Assembly: GCA_016873895.1 (NCBI GenBank)
Contig: VGVV01000001.1
Coordinates: forward strand, 351,286-415,285
Reading direction: 5' to 3'
DNA: 64,000 nt
DNA from: Ignavibacteria bacterium
GTDB taxonomy: Bacteria; Bacteroidota; Ignavibacteria; Kapaibacteriales; Kapaibacteriaceae
Part shown: one piece after another, positions 28,132 through 37,856 of the stretch
Numbering within the stretch: position 1 is the stretch's first letter
Layout of the letters: each line of letters starts with the position of its first letter
Program-made: the position numbers and the translations under genes
The notes under the pieces: model-generated
What the model saw: the letters and a program-made list of their open reading frames with translations, nothing else
Told to the model about the DNA's origin: nothing
Databases searched by the model: none

Positions 28132-30302
28132 GTATAGGTACATTTATAACACCAACGAATGTTGCGCGAGCCGCCATAGCATCCTTTATTGGTATTACCC
28201 TTCTATTCGTTGGGCTCATTATGTATTCGCTCAGCAGTGGACTGCCAACACTTGAGCAGCTGGAAAACCCGCCACAAGAACTTGCCACGCGCGTGTACAG
28301 TGCAGACGGTGCAATGCTCGAGCTTTTCGCAACAACTCGTCGCACGAATCTTCGCTATGATTCAATTCCCAAAGGATTCATCAACGCCTTGGTAGCAACC
28401 GAAGATCGCGCCTTCTACGACCATTGGGGCGTACACATGATGCGCATATGCAAGGCTGCAGTGAAAAATGTGCTTGCTATGAAGGCAAAAGAAGGTGCCT
28501 CGACCATTACCCAACAGCTTGCACGGAATCTGTACTTCTCTCAGGAGCAAACGATTTGGCGTAAGATCCGAGAAGCGTGGACAGCCGTTCAGATTGAGCA
28601 GGCATACACGAAAAACGAGATCCTAGAAATGTATGCCAACACGGTGTATTACGGACGCGGTGCATACGGTTTGCGAGTAGCGTCGATGACGTACTATAAT
28701 AAAGAGCCCATGGACCTCACAGTGGCTGAATGCGCCTATCTCGTGGGCCTTTTTAAGGCTCCAGAAAAGTATGGAGCAGACGACTCTCTCGGCGTGAGCC
28801 GCAGAAATCTTGTTCTCTGCATGATGAATGAAGTTGACTATGTAACTGATGATGAGTTGGCAGCATCAACTGCCGAGCCACTACGCAAGGTTGCACCGAG
28901 CACAGTCTACAAAGGCATCGCACCCCATTTTGTTGAGATGATTCGTCAAACACTCACAAGTGATGACATATGGAAAGAACGTCTGGCCGGACACGACATC
29001 TATCGTGATGGACTTGTTATCTATACAACGCTCGATTCTCGTGTTCAGAAGTATGCAAATCAAGCACTCGATGAACACCTGCGCGACTACCAACGCATGT
29101 TCGACAATTCATTTTCTTGGAATAGCCGTCAGCCTCTGCTGAAGAAGTTTCTTGCTCAAGCCATACGCCATCATCCAGACTATGTAACTGCAACCGAAGA
29201 TCGGCGTGATGCGGTTACTTCGAGGCTTATGAATAACGCCAGATTTGTCGATAGTGTTAAACGAATTGTTACGGTGATACAGGCTGGCCTTGTTGTTATC
29301 GAACCTTCTACAGGCTACATCGTTGGTATGGTGGGGTCTTCTCCTCTTAACATGACCCTTCAGCCGGCGGCGCGATATTCACTCAACCATGCAACACAGA
29401 TTGTGCGTCAGCCAGGTTCGTCCTTTAAACCATTTGTTTATGCAAGTGCCCTTGAATCGTCACCAGACATTTCTCCGGAATCACTTGTCGAAAGCGGTCC
29501 ATTCAGCTATGCCCTGGGCGATGGCACAGTATGGTCTCCTCAAGGTTCTCGTGAAGGGGGCGGACCAATTTCGTTACGCAGCGCACTTAAGTTCTCGCTC
29601 AATAGCGTTGCCGCACGATTGGTTACTGAGACCGGGTTTACAGATCCAGAGCAAGTGGTAGCTCTGTGCCGCCGCCTTGGTATTACCTCCAAGCTTGATG
29701 CCGTCCCGTCAATTGCACTCGGCACTGGCGAAGTATCTCCGCTCGAAATGACAAATGCCTATGCTGCCTTCGCCTACCATGGCGCTTACAATGCATCTAG
29801 CTATATCATGCGAGTAGAAGACCGCATGGGCAACGTACTCTACGAAGCAAAGCCATTCGAACGCCTTACCAGTGAGGCCTGTTCACAGCGCACATCTGAC
29901 AACATGATTGCGATGATGCGCGGCGTTGTCGATGGTGGCACAGCATCAAGTATTCGAAGATTCTTTAAGCATGACGCTGCAGGAAAGACAGGAACAACAA
30001 ACGATTTTGCCGATGCCTGGTTTGTTGGCATAACTCCGCAGCTAGCATGTGGTGTGTGGGTTGGATTCGATGATATGCGTATTCGATTTACCGGCGACTA
30101 TGGTCAGGGGGGAAAGGCGGCTGCTCCTATATGGGGGCGTCTAATGCAGAAAGTTTATGCCGACCCATCAACGCGATGGCGTAAGAAAAGCTTCGACGTT
30201 ATTCGCGACTCAACAGATGTTGTTACAGATCTCGATATGACGAATCCAATTCAGGAAGTAGCCCCATTCCGCAAACAAGACACATCAAAGAAGCAGCCAT
30301 GA
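28128..30302 (+). CDS. Class A penicillin-binding protein (PBP1A type)
   Basis: A bifunctional peptidoglycan synthase of 724 residues, anchored by one helix (about 15-35). The glycosyltransferase 51 domain has its catalytic Glu92 in ALVATEDRAFYDHWG and the motif GASTITQQLARNLY. The transpeptidase domain has the SxxK motif at Ser431-Lys434 (QPGSSFKP), SLN at 490-492 and KTG at 620-622 (GKTGTTNDFADAWFVG). All catalytic motifs are intact, so it should polymerise and cross-link glycan. Its ATG overlaps the stop of the preceding peptidoglycan-binding lipoprotein (ATGA), which suggests translational coupling. It overlaps the next gene in the same way. Confidence 0.95.
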   Translation: MSIGTFITPTNVARAAIASFIGITLLFVGLIMYSLSSGLPTLEQLENPPQELATRVYSADGAMLELFATTRRTNLRYDSIPKGFINALVATEDRAFYDHWGVHMMRICKAAVKNVLAMKAKEGASTITQQLARNLYFSQEQTIWRKIREAWTAVQIEQAYTKNEILEMYANTVYYGRGAYGLRVASMTYYNKEPMDLTVAECAYLVGLFKAPEKYGADDSLGVSRRNLVLCMMNEVDYVTDDELAASTAEPLRKVAPSTVYKGIAPHFVEMIRQTLTSDDIWKERLAGHDIYRDGLVIYTTLDSRVQKYANQALDEHLRDYQRMFDNSFSWNSRQPLLKKFLAQAIRHHPDYVTATEDRRDAVTSRLMNNARFVDSVKRIVTVIQAGLVVIEPSTGYIVGMVGSSPLNMTLQPAARYSLNHATQIVRQPGSSFKPFVYASALESSPDISPESLVESGPFSYALGDGTVWSPQGSREGGGPISLRSALKFSLNSVAARLVTETGFTDPEQVVALCRRLGITSKLDAVPSIALGTGEVSPLEMTNAYAAFAYHGAYNASSYIMRVEDRMGNVLYEAKPFERLTSEACSQRTSDNMIAMMRGVVDGGTASSIRRFFKHDAAGKTGTTNDFADAWFVGITPQLACGVWVGFDDMRIRFTGDYGQGGKAAAPIWGRLMQKVYADPSTRWRKKSFDVIRDSTDVVTDLDMTNPIQEVAPFRKQDTSKKQP

Positions 30303-30955
30303 CCCCATTTTGGCAATTCACCGATGGAGGCACACTGAAGGTGGGCACGATGTACTGTATTGGGCGTAACTACGCTGCACATGCCCGAGAGATGGGGGCA
30401 GAGATAGTTGCCAATCCAATCGTTTTCATCAAGCCGCCGTCTGCATACCGCAACGATGAGGCTCATGTGCAACTACCAGGATTTTCGTCTGATGTGCACC
30501 ACGAGGTAGAGCTTGTTGTTGTTATCGGTAGCCCTACAGATGAGTGCTCTCCTGACGAGGCGTGGAATCATATTGCAGGCGTTACGGTAGGTATAGATCT
30601 AACAGCTCGCGATGTGCAGGCAGAAGCAAAGAAGAACGGACACCCCTGGGCGGTCGCAAAATCCTGGAAAGGGTCTGCCCCATGTGGAAACGTGATTCCG
30701 ATGCAAGAGTGTGGCAGGGGGCCATGGGATCTCAAACTTGAAATCGATGGCGTTCTTCGGCAGTCTGGTAACACGCAAGACATGGAGCGCTCGGTAGAAA
30801 ATCTTGTCGCCTATTTGTCGCAGGTATTTACACTACAGCCAGGCGACTGCATCTTTACGGGAACACCTGAAGGTGTTGGTCCTGTTTCTGCCGGACAGGT
30901 TGCCGTGGCACAGCTCAACAATACACCTATGCTCACTACAAGATTTGTCCTATGA
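30299..30955 (+). CDS. Fumarylacetoacetate hydrolase (FAH) family protein
   Basis: A 218-residue member of the FAH family, metal-dependent enzymes that split or decarboxylate beta-keto or oxo acids, such as fumarylpyruvate hydrolase or oxaloacetate decarboxylase. Seen are CIGRNYAAHAREMG, FIKPPSAY, the metal ligands in HHEVELVVVIG and GIDLTARDVQ, KSWKGSAPCGN and TPEGVGPV. The short single-domain form fits the YcgM/FAHD1 group. Substrate cannot be assigned. It overlaps both neighbours by four bases (ATGA). Its place beside kynurenine 3-monooxygenase two genes on hints at aromatic or tryptophan catabolism, but envelope genes share the run. Confidence 0.88.
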   Translation: MTPFWQFTDGGTLKVGTMYCIGRNYAAHAREMGAEIVANPIVFIKPPSAYRNDEAHVQLPGFSSDVHHEVELVVVIGSPTDECSPDEAWNHIAGVTVGIDLTARDVQAEAKKNGHPWAVAKSWKGSAPCGNVIPMQECGRGPWDLKLEIDGVLRQSGNTQDMERSVENLVAYLSQVFTLQPGDCIFTGTPEGVGPVSAGQVAVAQLNNTPMLTTRFVL

Positions 30956-32385
30956 TCTCCTCTAGGTCCCTCTTTGCAGTGTCGATTCTTGTTGCCTCAC
31001 TCGTCCTAGTCGGATGTGGAAGCATAACACGTGTTGAACGTGATGTACATACGATCGTTGAAGTAGATACGCTCGTTACCAAGCGCGTGCAAAACCTACC
31101 GGGCGAGCGAGACAACGGCATCATCTTTCCGTCGCCCACTACGGAGAGCAGAGACCGCGATGTGCGTCGCTATGATAGTTTAGCAGTTCGCGAGTATCCA
31201 GCATTTATTCGTCTGGGTTTGTTCGAGGGTATTGGACTGATTGGCTCTTCAATAGACGGCGAGAGTACCAAACGCAGCATGTTCGGTTTGTACTACGATA
31301 TCAACGACCTGCTCTTTGGACGCGAAACGGATTCTACGTCGCACCTCTTTGATGGGTACATCCACCGCATTGGTATCATGGAATGGAAGCTGCCTCTTTT
31401 TGACAACGCACAAGATTGGACATGGGGCGTTACAGCATATGAGCGGCTCCAAGCAGATGCAGAGAATTCCCTAACTGGCATGGGTGTGTTGACAGTGTCG
31501 AAACGTATCTATTACAGCAAGCGCATTCCCTATATGGCATTGCGTCCGTCTGTATCGTTAGCAGCATTCCCATCCATGTATGTTAATACCAGTGTATCAG
31601 GTGATGTTGGAAGTATTGGCGGGTTAAACCTTCGCGCATACGTTGGCTATGCATTTGGCGGCGAGTTCGGTCGTTCACGTCAATCAAGCACATCAACATT
31701 CGAGTCAGTCAATTTCCCATACTTCGGCATTGGCGTCTCTGCATTAGACTTCCTCAATCGTGAAGAAGAAACCGAGACAGAATGGAAATACCACGAGCAT
31801 TCTGCATGGGAAATCGGAGCTATCGACCTTACCCTGCTCGGTAGTAGCGCCGAACGTTCATTTATGTCTCCAGCAGACCCTCCCGAGGCAGCACCCACGA
31901 TCAAGGGGCTTACCGTTCGTCTAGCAACAGCCGACATAGCCCTTCCATTCTTGAACTACAAAGTGTCTGTTGGTACTTCCTTGTTTGAAGCCCTTATTCT
32001 GGGACCATCTGAATACGGCATTTCGATGCTGCCGATTCGTGTAACCTACCACTGGCTTCCATTCAAACGAGACTTAAGAATCGATCCGTTTATCGAATAC
32101 GGTTACGCCCCCTCCTCATTTGGTCATGTTGGGGTGCGCACGACACTACCATTGAGTGACCAAATGAATCTGCAGATTGTTACAGGGTATGTTCAAGGAA
32201 ATACGGGATCATCAATTCCAGGCTTAGAAGATCAGGGATATTCATTTATCACAGATCGTTACAATCGAATTACAGCTGCGGATCCAAATTTTAGCACGGT
32301 CTATTTGGGAATAGGAGTTGGGCTGTATACTCGTCAGTTCAATCGCGGAGACTTGCGCTACGGAAAAGGCTATCCGCATGAATAG
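30952..32385 (+). CDS. Lipoprotein of unknown function, beta-rich
   Basis: A 477-residue lipoprotein with a signal peptide ending in the lipobox LVGC (Cys near residue 22), then a short coiled or linker part (about 25-70) and a long region of alternating strands with many Tyr, Phe and Gly. The C-terminal third (FIEYGYAPSSFGHVGVRTTLPL, STVYLGIGVGLYTRQF) looks like outer-membrane barrel strands. No family was recognised. A lipidated barrel-like protein would sit in the outer membrane. It overlaps the FAH gene by four bases and the following lipoprotein gene by eight, so all three are probably translated from one message. Confidence 0.7.
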   Translation: MISSRSLFAVSILVASLVLVGCGSITRVERDVHTIVEVDTLVTKRVQNLPGERDNGIIFPSPTTESRDRDVRRYDSLAVREYPAFIRLGLFEGIGLIGSSIDGESTKRSMFGLYYDINDLLFGRETDSTSHLFDGYIHRIGIMEWKLPLFDNAQDWTWGVTAYERLQADAENSLTGMGVLTVSKRIYYSKRIPYMALRPSVSLAAFPSMYVNTSVSGDVGSIGGLNLRAYVGYAFGGEFGRSRQSSTSTFESVNFPYFGIGVSALDFLNREEETETEWKYHEHSAWEIGAIDLTLLGSSAERSFMSPADPPEAAPTIKGLTVRLATADIALPFLNYKVSVGTSLFEALILGPSEYGISMLPIRVTYHWLPFKRDLRIDPFIEYGYAPSSFGHVGVRTTLPLSDQMNLQIVTGYVQGNTGSSIPGLEDQGYSFITDRYNRITAADPNFSTVYLGIGVGLYTRQFNRGDLRYGKGYPHE

Positions 32386-32959
32386 TGCACAGGCAGCGAT
32401 TGTTGGTGTGATGTTGCTCTGCACGGCTTGCACATCACATAAGTTCACGATGCAGAAGTATGCCATTGTACCCACACAAGGTGTAAAGCTGGCCAACAAG
32501 GACAAGATTACACTAACTGCTGTAAATGCGTTCCGCATGAACGGGCCGTCAAAGGTGGGGTTGCGTGCACAGCGACAAACAGAGCTTATTTTTTCTACCG
32601 AGATCATTCGCAGTAGTCCAGATCGGATCATTATTCAAACACGCACAACGCCGTTTGATGATTCTACATCGGCTCGTAAAGGGATATCGTTTATCATTGA
32701 AGGCGACTCTACAACTATTGTCAATGGAGAAGATTCGGTAACGTACTCCACACCTCTACCTGTAGGCAAGCCTTTTTTGTTTACGCTATTGAACAACGGG
32801 GCGTGGTTTGATGTTGTTATCGGACATAAGATGTTTGGATGCCAACGCACCGAGCTTGCAAATACTGAGTGGTTTCTCATTGCAGTGCCAGGCCAAGGTT
32901 CGATAATTGTTGGTGATCCGCAATTCAACATCAGCTCGCAAACATTTTCGCAATTCTAA
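32378..32959 (+). CDS. Small lipoprotein of unknown function
   Basis: 193 residues, beginning MNSAQAAIVGVMLL with the lipobox LCTAC and a lipidated Cys near residue 18. The mature part is a beta-rich domain without a known signature; it contains QKYAIVPTQGVKLANKDKI and a C-terminal stretch PGQGSIIVGDPQF. The ATG at 32378 is chosen because it overlaps the stop of the previous lipoprotein gene (ATGAATAG) and gives a proper lipoprotein signal. The open frame back to 32318 does not. Likely envelope-located; function unknown. Kynurenine 3-monooxygenase follows after six bases. Confidence 0.7.
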   Translation: MNSAQAAIVGVMLLCTACTSHKFTMQKYAIVPTQGVKLANKDKITLTAVNAFRMNGPSKVGLRAQRQTELIFSTEIIRSSPDRIIIQTRTTPFDDSTSARKGISFIIEGDSTTIVNGEDSVTYSTPLPVGKPFLFTLLNNGAWFDVVIGHKMFGCQRTELANTEWFLIAVPGQGSIIVGDPQFNISSQTFSQF

Positions 32960-32965
32960 TACCAC

Positions 32966-34342
32966 ATGGCGCAAAACATAACAATCGTTGGAGCAGGCTT
33001 AGTTGGCTCTCTCTTAGCAACGGTACTGGCTAAACGGGGCTATACTGTCCGTGTATTTGAACGCAGACCCGATATGCGCACAAGCGCTGGTTATGCCGGA
33101 CGCTCAATAAATCTTGCAATGTCGGACAGAGGACTGCGTGCTCTTGAAACTGCCGGCTTAGCCGAAGACATTCGTGAGATAGCCATACCCATGCATGGAC
33201 GAATGATGCATGATAAGCAGGGCGTCCAGACGTATCAGCCATATGGCAAAGAGGGACAGTTCATCAACAGCGTTTCCCGTGGCGAGCTAAATAAGACGCT
33301 TATGTCGGCTGCAGAACGCCATGGCGTAACATTCACGTTTAACGCACGTTGCGTAGATGTAAACATCGACACAGCCTCGGCAACATTTGAACTACCGTCT
33401 GGCGAAACAATTGTTACCAACGCAGACATACTCTTTGGTGCAGATGGTGCATTTAGCGCAGTTCGGGGTAAGCTGCAAACGCGTGATCGCTTCGACTATT
33501 CCCAGTCATATATCGAGCATGGCTACAAAGAACTTCACATCCCTGCTGATGCTACCAGTGGTTTTCAAATTGAGAAGAATGTGCTGCACATCTGGCCACG
33601 GCACAATTACATGATGATTGGTCTACCAAATCCCGATGGATCGTTTACGCTAACATTATTCTTTGCGCACCACGGATCTCCTTCCTTCGACGAGCTTCGC
33701 ACACCTGAGCAGGTAACTGCGTTCTTTCATCAAGAGTTTGCAGATGCAGTTCCTCTTATGCCATCATTGCTGGAAGATTTCTTTACCAATCCCGAGTCCT
33801 CTCTCGTAACGGTGCGTTGCAACCCGTGGGTTTTCAACGGTAAGGTTGCCTTGATTGGCGATGCAGCGCACGCTATTGTTCCATTCTACGGACAAGGCAT
33901 GAATTGCGGTTTCGAAGATTGCAGCATTCTTATCGAGTGTCTAGACCACTACAACGGAGATTGGGCTTTGGCTCTCGAATCATATGCCAGGCTACGGAAA
34001 CCAGCCGGTGATGCCATTGCAGATCTAGCACTCGCCAATTTTATTGAGATGCGGGATAAGGTAGCCGACGCGAGATTTTTGTGGCGTAAAAAGATCGAGG
34101 CATGGATCTATGAGCAGTATCCAACCAAGCTCATTCCTTTGTACACAATGGTCACGTTTTCAGCGCACATCCCCTACAACGAGGCGCTACGCATTGGTAA
34201 GGAGCAAGACGTGCTGATGGAGGATATTATGTCGATCCCAGAAGTTCTCAACGACTGGACTTCCGATGAGGCAGTGCAGGCAATTCGCAAGGTGATGGAA
34301 TCGCGTCCTGACATCACAATTGCATCAGGTTCGCCAAGCTAG
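32966..34342 (+). CDS. kmo: Kynurenine 3-monooxygenase
   Basis: An FAD-dependent aromatic hydroxylase that turns kynurenine into 3-hydroxykynurenine with NADPH and O2, on the tryptophan-to-NAD route. The 458-residue protein has the Rossmann motif ITIVGAGLVGSLLA at the N-terminus, the KMO-typical SAGYAGRSINLAMSDRG, the DG motif region LFGADGAFSAVRGKL, and the GD motif KVALIGDAAHAIVPFYGQGMNCGFEDC. The C-terminal helical part matches KMO length and pattern. No kynureninase, formamidase or 3-hydroxyanthranilate dioxygenase gene is in the window. It is the last gene of the plus-strand run, overlapping the end of the convergent T9SS cargo by four bases. Confidence 0.93.
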   Translation: MAQNITIVGAGLVGSLLATVLAKRGYTVRVFERRPDMRTSAGYAGRSINLAMSDRGLRALETAGLAEDIREIAIPMHGRMMHDKQGVQTYQPYGKEGQFINSVSRGELNKTLMSAAERHGVTFTFNARCVDVNIDTASATFELPSGETIVTNADILFGADGAFSAVRGKLQTRDRFDYSQSYIEHGYKELHIPADATSGFQIEKNVLHIWPRHNYMMIGLPNPDGSFTLTLFFAHHGSPSFDELRTPEQVTAFFHQEFADAVPLMPSLLEDFFTNPESSLVTVRCNPWVFNGKVALIGDAAHAIVPFYGQGMNCGFEDCSILIECLDHYNGDWALALESYARLRKPAGDAIADLALANFIEMRDKVADARFLWRKKIEAWIYEQYPTKLIPLYTMVTFSAHIPYNEALRIGKEQDVLMEDIMSIPEVLNDWTSDEAVQAIRKVMESRPDITIASGSPS

Positions 34343-36882
34343 TTCTCGTCAGCTTGTATACGCACTGGACTCGCCCACCGTCCGCCGGTTGTTGTCCCAA
34401 CCAGTAGATACAATCCCGTACCCAGACCCTGAACATCTAGCACCGACTCGGTAGATGTTCTCACGATACGTCCGTGAAGGTCATAGAGCTGCACTAACTC
34501 GAGTGTGCCGGCACGTTCATGAACATCAAGAACAATATGCTCGCTGGCTGGTTGTGGTCGTACTCTCATGATAGGACCATCGATAAACACGATGGCGCGT
34601 GATCCAGGATAACAGATGCCTTTTACTGTGAGCTGGCCATCACGACGCGTAATGCGTGGTTTTCTGCTGATCTGTAGCCATTCCACCGTATCAATGATAA
34701 CAGGCGAAGTTTCAAACGGGGCCAGTAGCGTTGAGCCAAGTATGCGCGTGCATTCGGAAGGCGTCCGAGTAATGTTGATTCCGTCTACGTCGAGTACCAT
34801 CTGACGCATCTTGGTTGCAGAGTCTACAGTAGAGGACACTATCGTACCATTGGTTAGGCCTGTTGGAACATACAAACGCGAGTCAATACGAAGATGAATC
34901 AGTCCATATGCACCGAGAATTTCAGGCGTTGGAGAATCATGTTGAAAGCTCAAAGGAATTGCAACGTTGGCCGTACCAGCCTTTTCAGAAACCACACCAC
35001 CAATAACATAGGCATGCTCTGCGTTGATCGTTGCACGAACCGGCAGATATCGTGTTCCCGGACAGGGCTGCTGAACCACAATCTCAAGTGAATCATTAAT
35101 CGTTGCGTCAACAGCACCAATGATCTCAAGTTCTACCTCAATACTATCTCTTGCCAGATCTATTGGAAATGATGTAGGTCGCACGAGACGTACGCCAGAT
35201 GGTGGCTGGATAGAAGTTATCGTTACCGATCCTTCGTACATGTGTTTAAGCCAAACCGTAGAACGAGAAACACTGCCGATTTCGATAACCCCAAAATCAA
35301 TAGCCGGACGCGAAAATTGGGGCCAGCTTGGCAGCACGGTAACTTGAATTTGCGCAGATTGATCACTACAACCGCTACTATCGGTAACGTATACTGTGTA
35401 GAGACCTGCTTTCTTCACTGTAATTGATGATGTTGTCTCGCCGCTGCTCCATTGATAGCGCAGGAATCCTGGTGTTGCAGCAAGAAGTGTAGAATCTGTC
35501 GGACAGATAGTCGTGCGTCCGCTTACCTCTAGAGTTCGACGAGAGAAAACTCTCCATTGAAATGGGGTAATGATTGCACCTGAATCACCCACTGTAGCCC
35601 CCCAAGGGCTCTTGTAAACATTGTTACCAGTTTCTGGCGAGACATGAACTCCAGGTATACCTCCGTCAATAAGGAGCTTCACAGACGCATGATTTTTGGT
35701 GAGGACCACCACACCGCCAGCACCACCACCACCTGGCCCATTGGATTGATAACGAGCCCCCTGATTCCCACCATTACCACCCCGAACATCAACGACCAAT
35801 TGCCCCGTTATGACGTTGGCATCCACAACAATCGTTCCACCAGCTCCCGCTCCTCCGGCACCATCGCCAGGTTGCTGTGCCAGGCCGTTCTTCCATGCCG
35901 CGGTGTCCATAACAGACGCCCCCCTGCTGAGAATCGCGCCCTTGTTTGCGAGAATCAATCCCGCGCGAATGACAACAATTCCACCACCATTGCTGCCACT
36001 GGTACCCTGGTTATTGTTCTGATGAGCACCACCACCGCCGCCGCCCATGAAAAAGTATTGGCGTGCAACATAATTGGACATGCTCTGTCCACCCCGTCCG
36101 CCCGCATCTTTAAAGGGGTTGCACCATGAGTTTGCATCACCTCCCTGCCCACCGGTGCCGCCGTTTCCACCACCACCGCCGCCAGCATTTGCACCATTGC
36201 CTCCACCAGCAGCATTAGCTGCAGAGGCTTTGCCAGCTGAAGCTACCGAGCTGCTGAGCCAGATACCTTCGCCCTTCTCACCTGCTGCACCATTCTGATA
36301 CGGAGCGCTCCAAACAGCAGTCCCACATGTGTCTTTGTGTAGGGAAACTTTGCCACCGCGAAATCCAGCACCGCTCGCGTCAATGTTGGCATCCAGCGTA
36401 AGCACACGTTCCACATCGATAGCGATAACACCACCTGTGATGCCATTCCACGGCTTTGCATAGACCGTTCCAATCACCTGGGCATCCCCATAGCGTTGAA
36501 CGCGTACAAGCTGAACAATGCCAAGAACATTATACTCATGTACCCATGGTGTTGTGAACACTACCGTATCATTAGCAATGCGCTGTACCTCGAGATACTC
36601 TGCAGCCCCTGCACTCCGTAGCGACTCTACAGAGCCAAATGTAGAGTCTACTATCTCGTTGATGTCTGCCCCCTTCATCTGTATCATGAGAACACGGCTA
36701 CCAGGCTGAAGGCCTGATGCGTTAGCTGTTCGCACGGCACGCAAACACGGGAAGATCTGTACCACAGCCTCGTAGGAATTAACAATTCCCGACACTTGCT
36801 CACAAGCAACAGGTAACTGAGAGTAGACCCGCTGTGAACACAGCAGGAACATCACGGAGACGATGATTGAGATAATTCTCAT
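34339..36882 (-). CDS. Glycine-rich secreted protein with T9SS sorting domain
   Basis: 847 residues. A signal peptide (about 1-21) is followed by a beta-rich region. A very glycine/asparagine-rich stretch (about 215-400, with GGGGGGNGGTGGQGGD and similar runs) is interspersed with IVVIRAGLILANKGAILSRGA-like strands, suggesting a right-handed beta-solenoid. An Ig/PKD-like domain comes next (about 455-520, FLRYQWSSGETTSSITVKKAGLYTVYVTDSSGC), then an anchor-D-like domain (about 530-620) and a C-terminal T9SS sorting domain (about 765-847, RVRPQPASEHIVLDV...GLYLLVG). It is likely surface-exposed. The binding partner is unknown. The start at 36882 is 35 bases from the divergent LD-carboxypeptidase start. 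The 3' end overlaps kmo by four bases. Confidence 0.78.
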   Translation of the reverse strand: MRIISIIVSVMFLLCSQRVYSQLPVACEQVSGIVNSYEAVVQIFPCLRAVRTANASGLQPGSRVLMIQMKGADINEIVDSTFGSVESLRSAGAAEYLEVQRIANDTVVFTTPWVHEYNVLGIVQLVRVQRYGDAQVIGTVYAKPWNGITGGVIAIDVERVLTLDANIDASGAGFRGGKVSLHKDTCGTAVWSAPYQNGAAGEKGEGIWLSSSVASAGKASAANAAGGGNGANAGGGGGGNGGTGGQGGDANSWCNPFKDAGGRGGQSMSNYVARQYFFMGGGGGGAHQNNNQGTSGSNGGGIVVIRAGLILANKGAILSRGASVMDTAAWKNGLAQQPGDGAGGAGAGGTIVVDANVITGQLVVDVRGGNGGNQGARYQSNGPGGGGAGGVVVLTKNHASVKLLIDGGIPGVHVSPETGNNVYKSPWGATVGDSGAIITPFQWRVFSRRTLEVSGRTTICPTDSTLLAATPGFLRYQWSSGETTSSITVKKAGLYTVYVTDSSGCSDQSAQIQVTVLPSWPQFSRPAIDFGVIEIGSVSRSTVWLKHMYEGSVTITSIQPPSGVRLVRPTSFPIDLARDSIEVELEIIGAVDATINDSLEIVVQQPCPGTRYLPVRATINAEHAYVIGGVVSEKAGTANVAIPLSFQHDSPTPEILGAYGLIHLRIDSRLYVPTGLTNGTIVSSTVDSATKMRQMVLDVDGINITRTPSECTRILGSTLLAPFETSPVIIDTVEWLQISRKPRITRRDGQLTVKGICYPGSRAIVFIDGPIMRVRPQPASEHIVLDVHERAGTLELVQLYDLHGRIVRTSTESVLDVQGLGTGLYLLVGTTTGGRWASPVRIQADEN

Positions 36883-36917
36883 TGTATTGAGAGTGCAAAT
36901 TACCCATCTTGAGTTCC

Positions 36918-37856
36918 ATGAAGGCTACACGTCCACGCGCGCTACCGAAGAATGCCACCATCGGCATTGTATCTCCTTCATCCCCCCAGCGAGACGAATC
37001 ACGGCTGCATCGCGGCATCCGATATCTTGAACAGCTTGGATATCGCATCAAGTTGGGCAAACACGCGCTCTCGTCTCACGGGGGTTATCTAGCAGGCTTG
37101 GATCGTGAACGTGCAAGTGACATCAATACTATGTTCGCAGACCCCACCATAGATGCGATTTTTTGCGCGCGTGGGGGCTATGGATGCGCACGCATCTTAC
37201 CGCTACTCAACTACCGCACAATTCGCAGGAACCCGAAGATATTCGTTGGCTTCAGCGACGTAACATCCCTTCAGCTAGCACTATGGAAAAAGACGCGCTT
37301 GGTAACCTTTAGTGGTGCCATGCCAAGCGTTGACATGGCAGATGGGTTTGACCCCACATCTGAAGATCAGTTCTGGAGGGTGTTAACCTCGCGCAGGGCA
37401 CTCGGCACACTTAAACAACCGTGGCCGATGGAGCAATTGCGCGCAGGCAAGGCAGAGGGGGCTCTCCTCGGTGGCAATTTGTGCGTGCTCACGAGCATAC
37501 TTGGAACCGATTATATGCCATCTCTTCGTGGTGCAGTGGTAGCACTCGAAGACATCGGCGAGGCAACATATCGTATAGATAGGATGCTCATGCATCTTGC
37601 CTTAGCTACTCGACGCACACGTCCAGCAAGCGTTCTCTATGGCTTTTGGTCTCAAGAGTCGCAACAGATTACGTCAACCCCGCCACGAGATGTTGACGAA
37701 GTGTTACAGGAACGGCTGGACATCACGCGCGGTCCAATATTATCGGGCTTGATGTATGGTCATGAGCCCACAAAGTTTACCCTACCATTCGGGGTTCGAG
37801 CACGTATTGATGGTGGCCGAAAAACGATCTCACTTATTGAAGCCGCTGTGGTATAG
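36918..37856 (+). CDS. ldcA: Muramoyltetrapeptide LD-carboxypeptidase (peptidase S66)
   Basis: Removes the terminal D-Ala from murein tetrapeptides in the cytoplasm during peptidoglycan recycling. The 312-residue product has the S66 layout: an N-terminal Rossmann-like half with FCARGGYGCARILP and the nucleophile Ser113 in VGFSDVTSL, and a C-terminal half with Glu211 (ALEDIGEATYRID) and His282 (GLMYGHEPTKFTLPFG). The full Ser-Glu-His triad is present. The ATG at 36918 is preferred; a TTG at 36909 would add three residues. Its last 23 bases overlap, tail to tail, the gene for an N-acetylglucosamine-kinase-like protein, another possible recycling enzyme. Confidence 0.92.
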   Translation: MKATRPRALPKNATIGIVSPSSPQRDESRLHRGIRYLEQLGYRIKLGKHALSSHGGYLAGLDRERASDINTMFADPTIDAIFCARGGYGCARILPLLNYRTIRRNPKIFVGFSDVTSLQLALWKKTRLVTFSGAMPSVDMADGFDPTSEDQFWRVLTSRRALGTLKQPWPMEQLRAGKAEGALLGGNLCVLTSILGTDYMPSLRGAVVALEDIGEATYRIDRMLMHLALATRRTRPASVLYGFWSQESQQITSTPPRDVDEVLQERLDITRGPILSGLMYGHEPTKFTLPFGVRARIDGGRKTISLIEAAVV

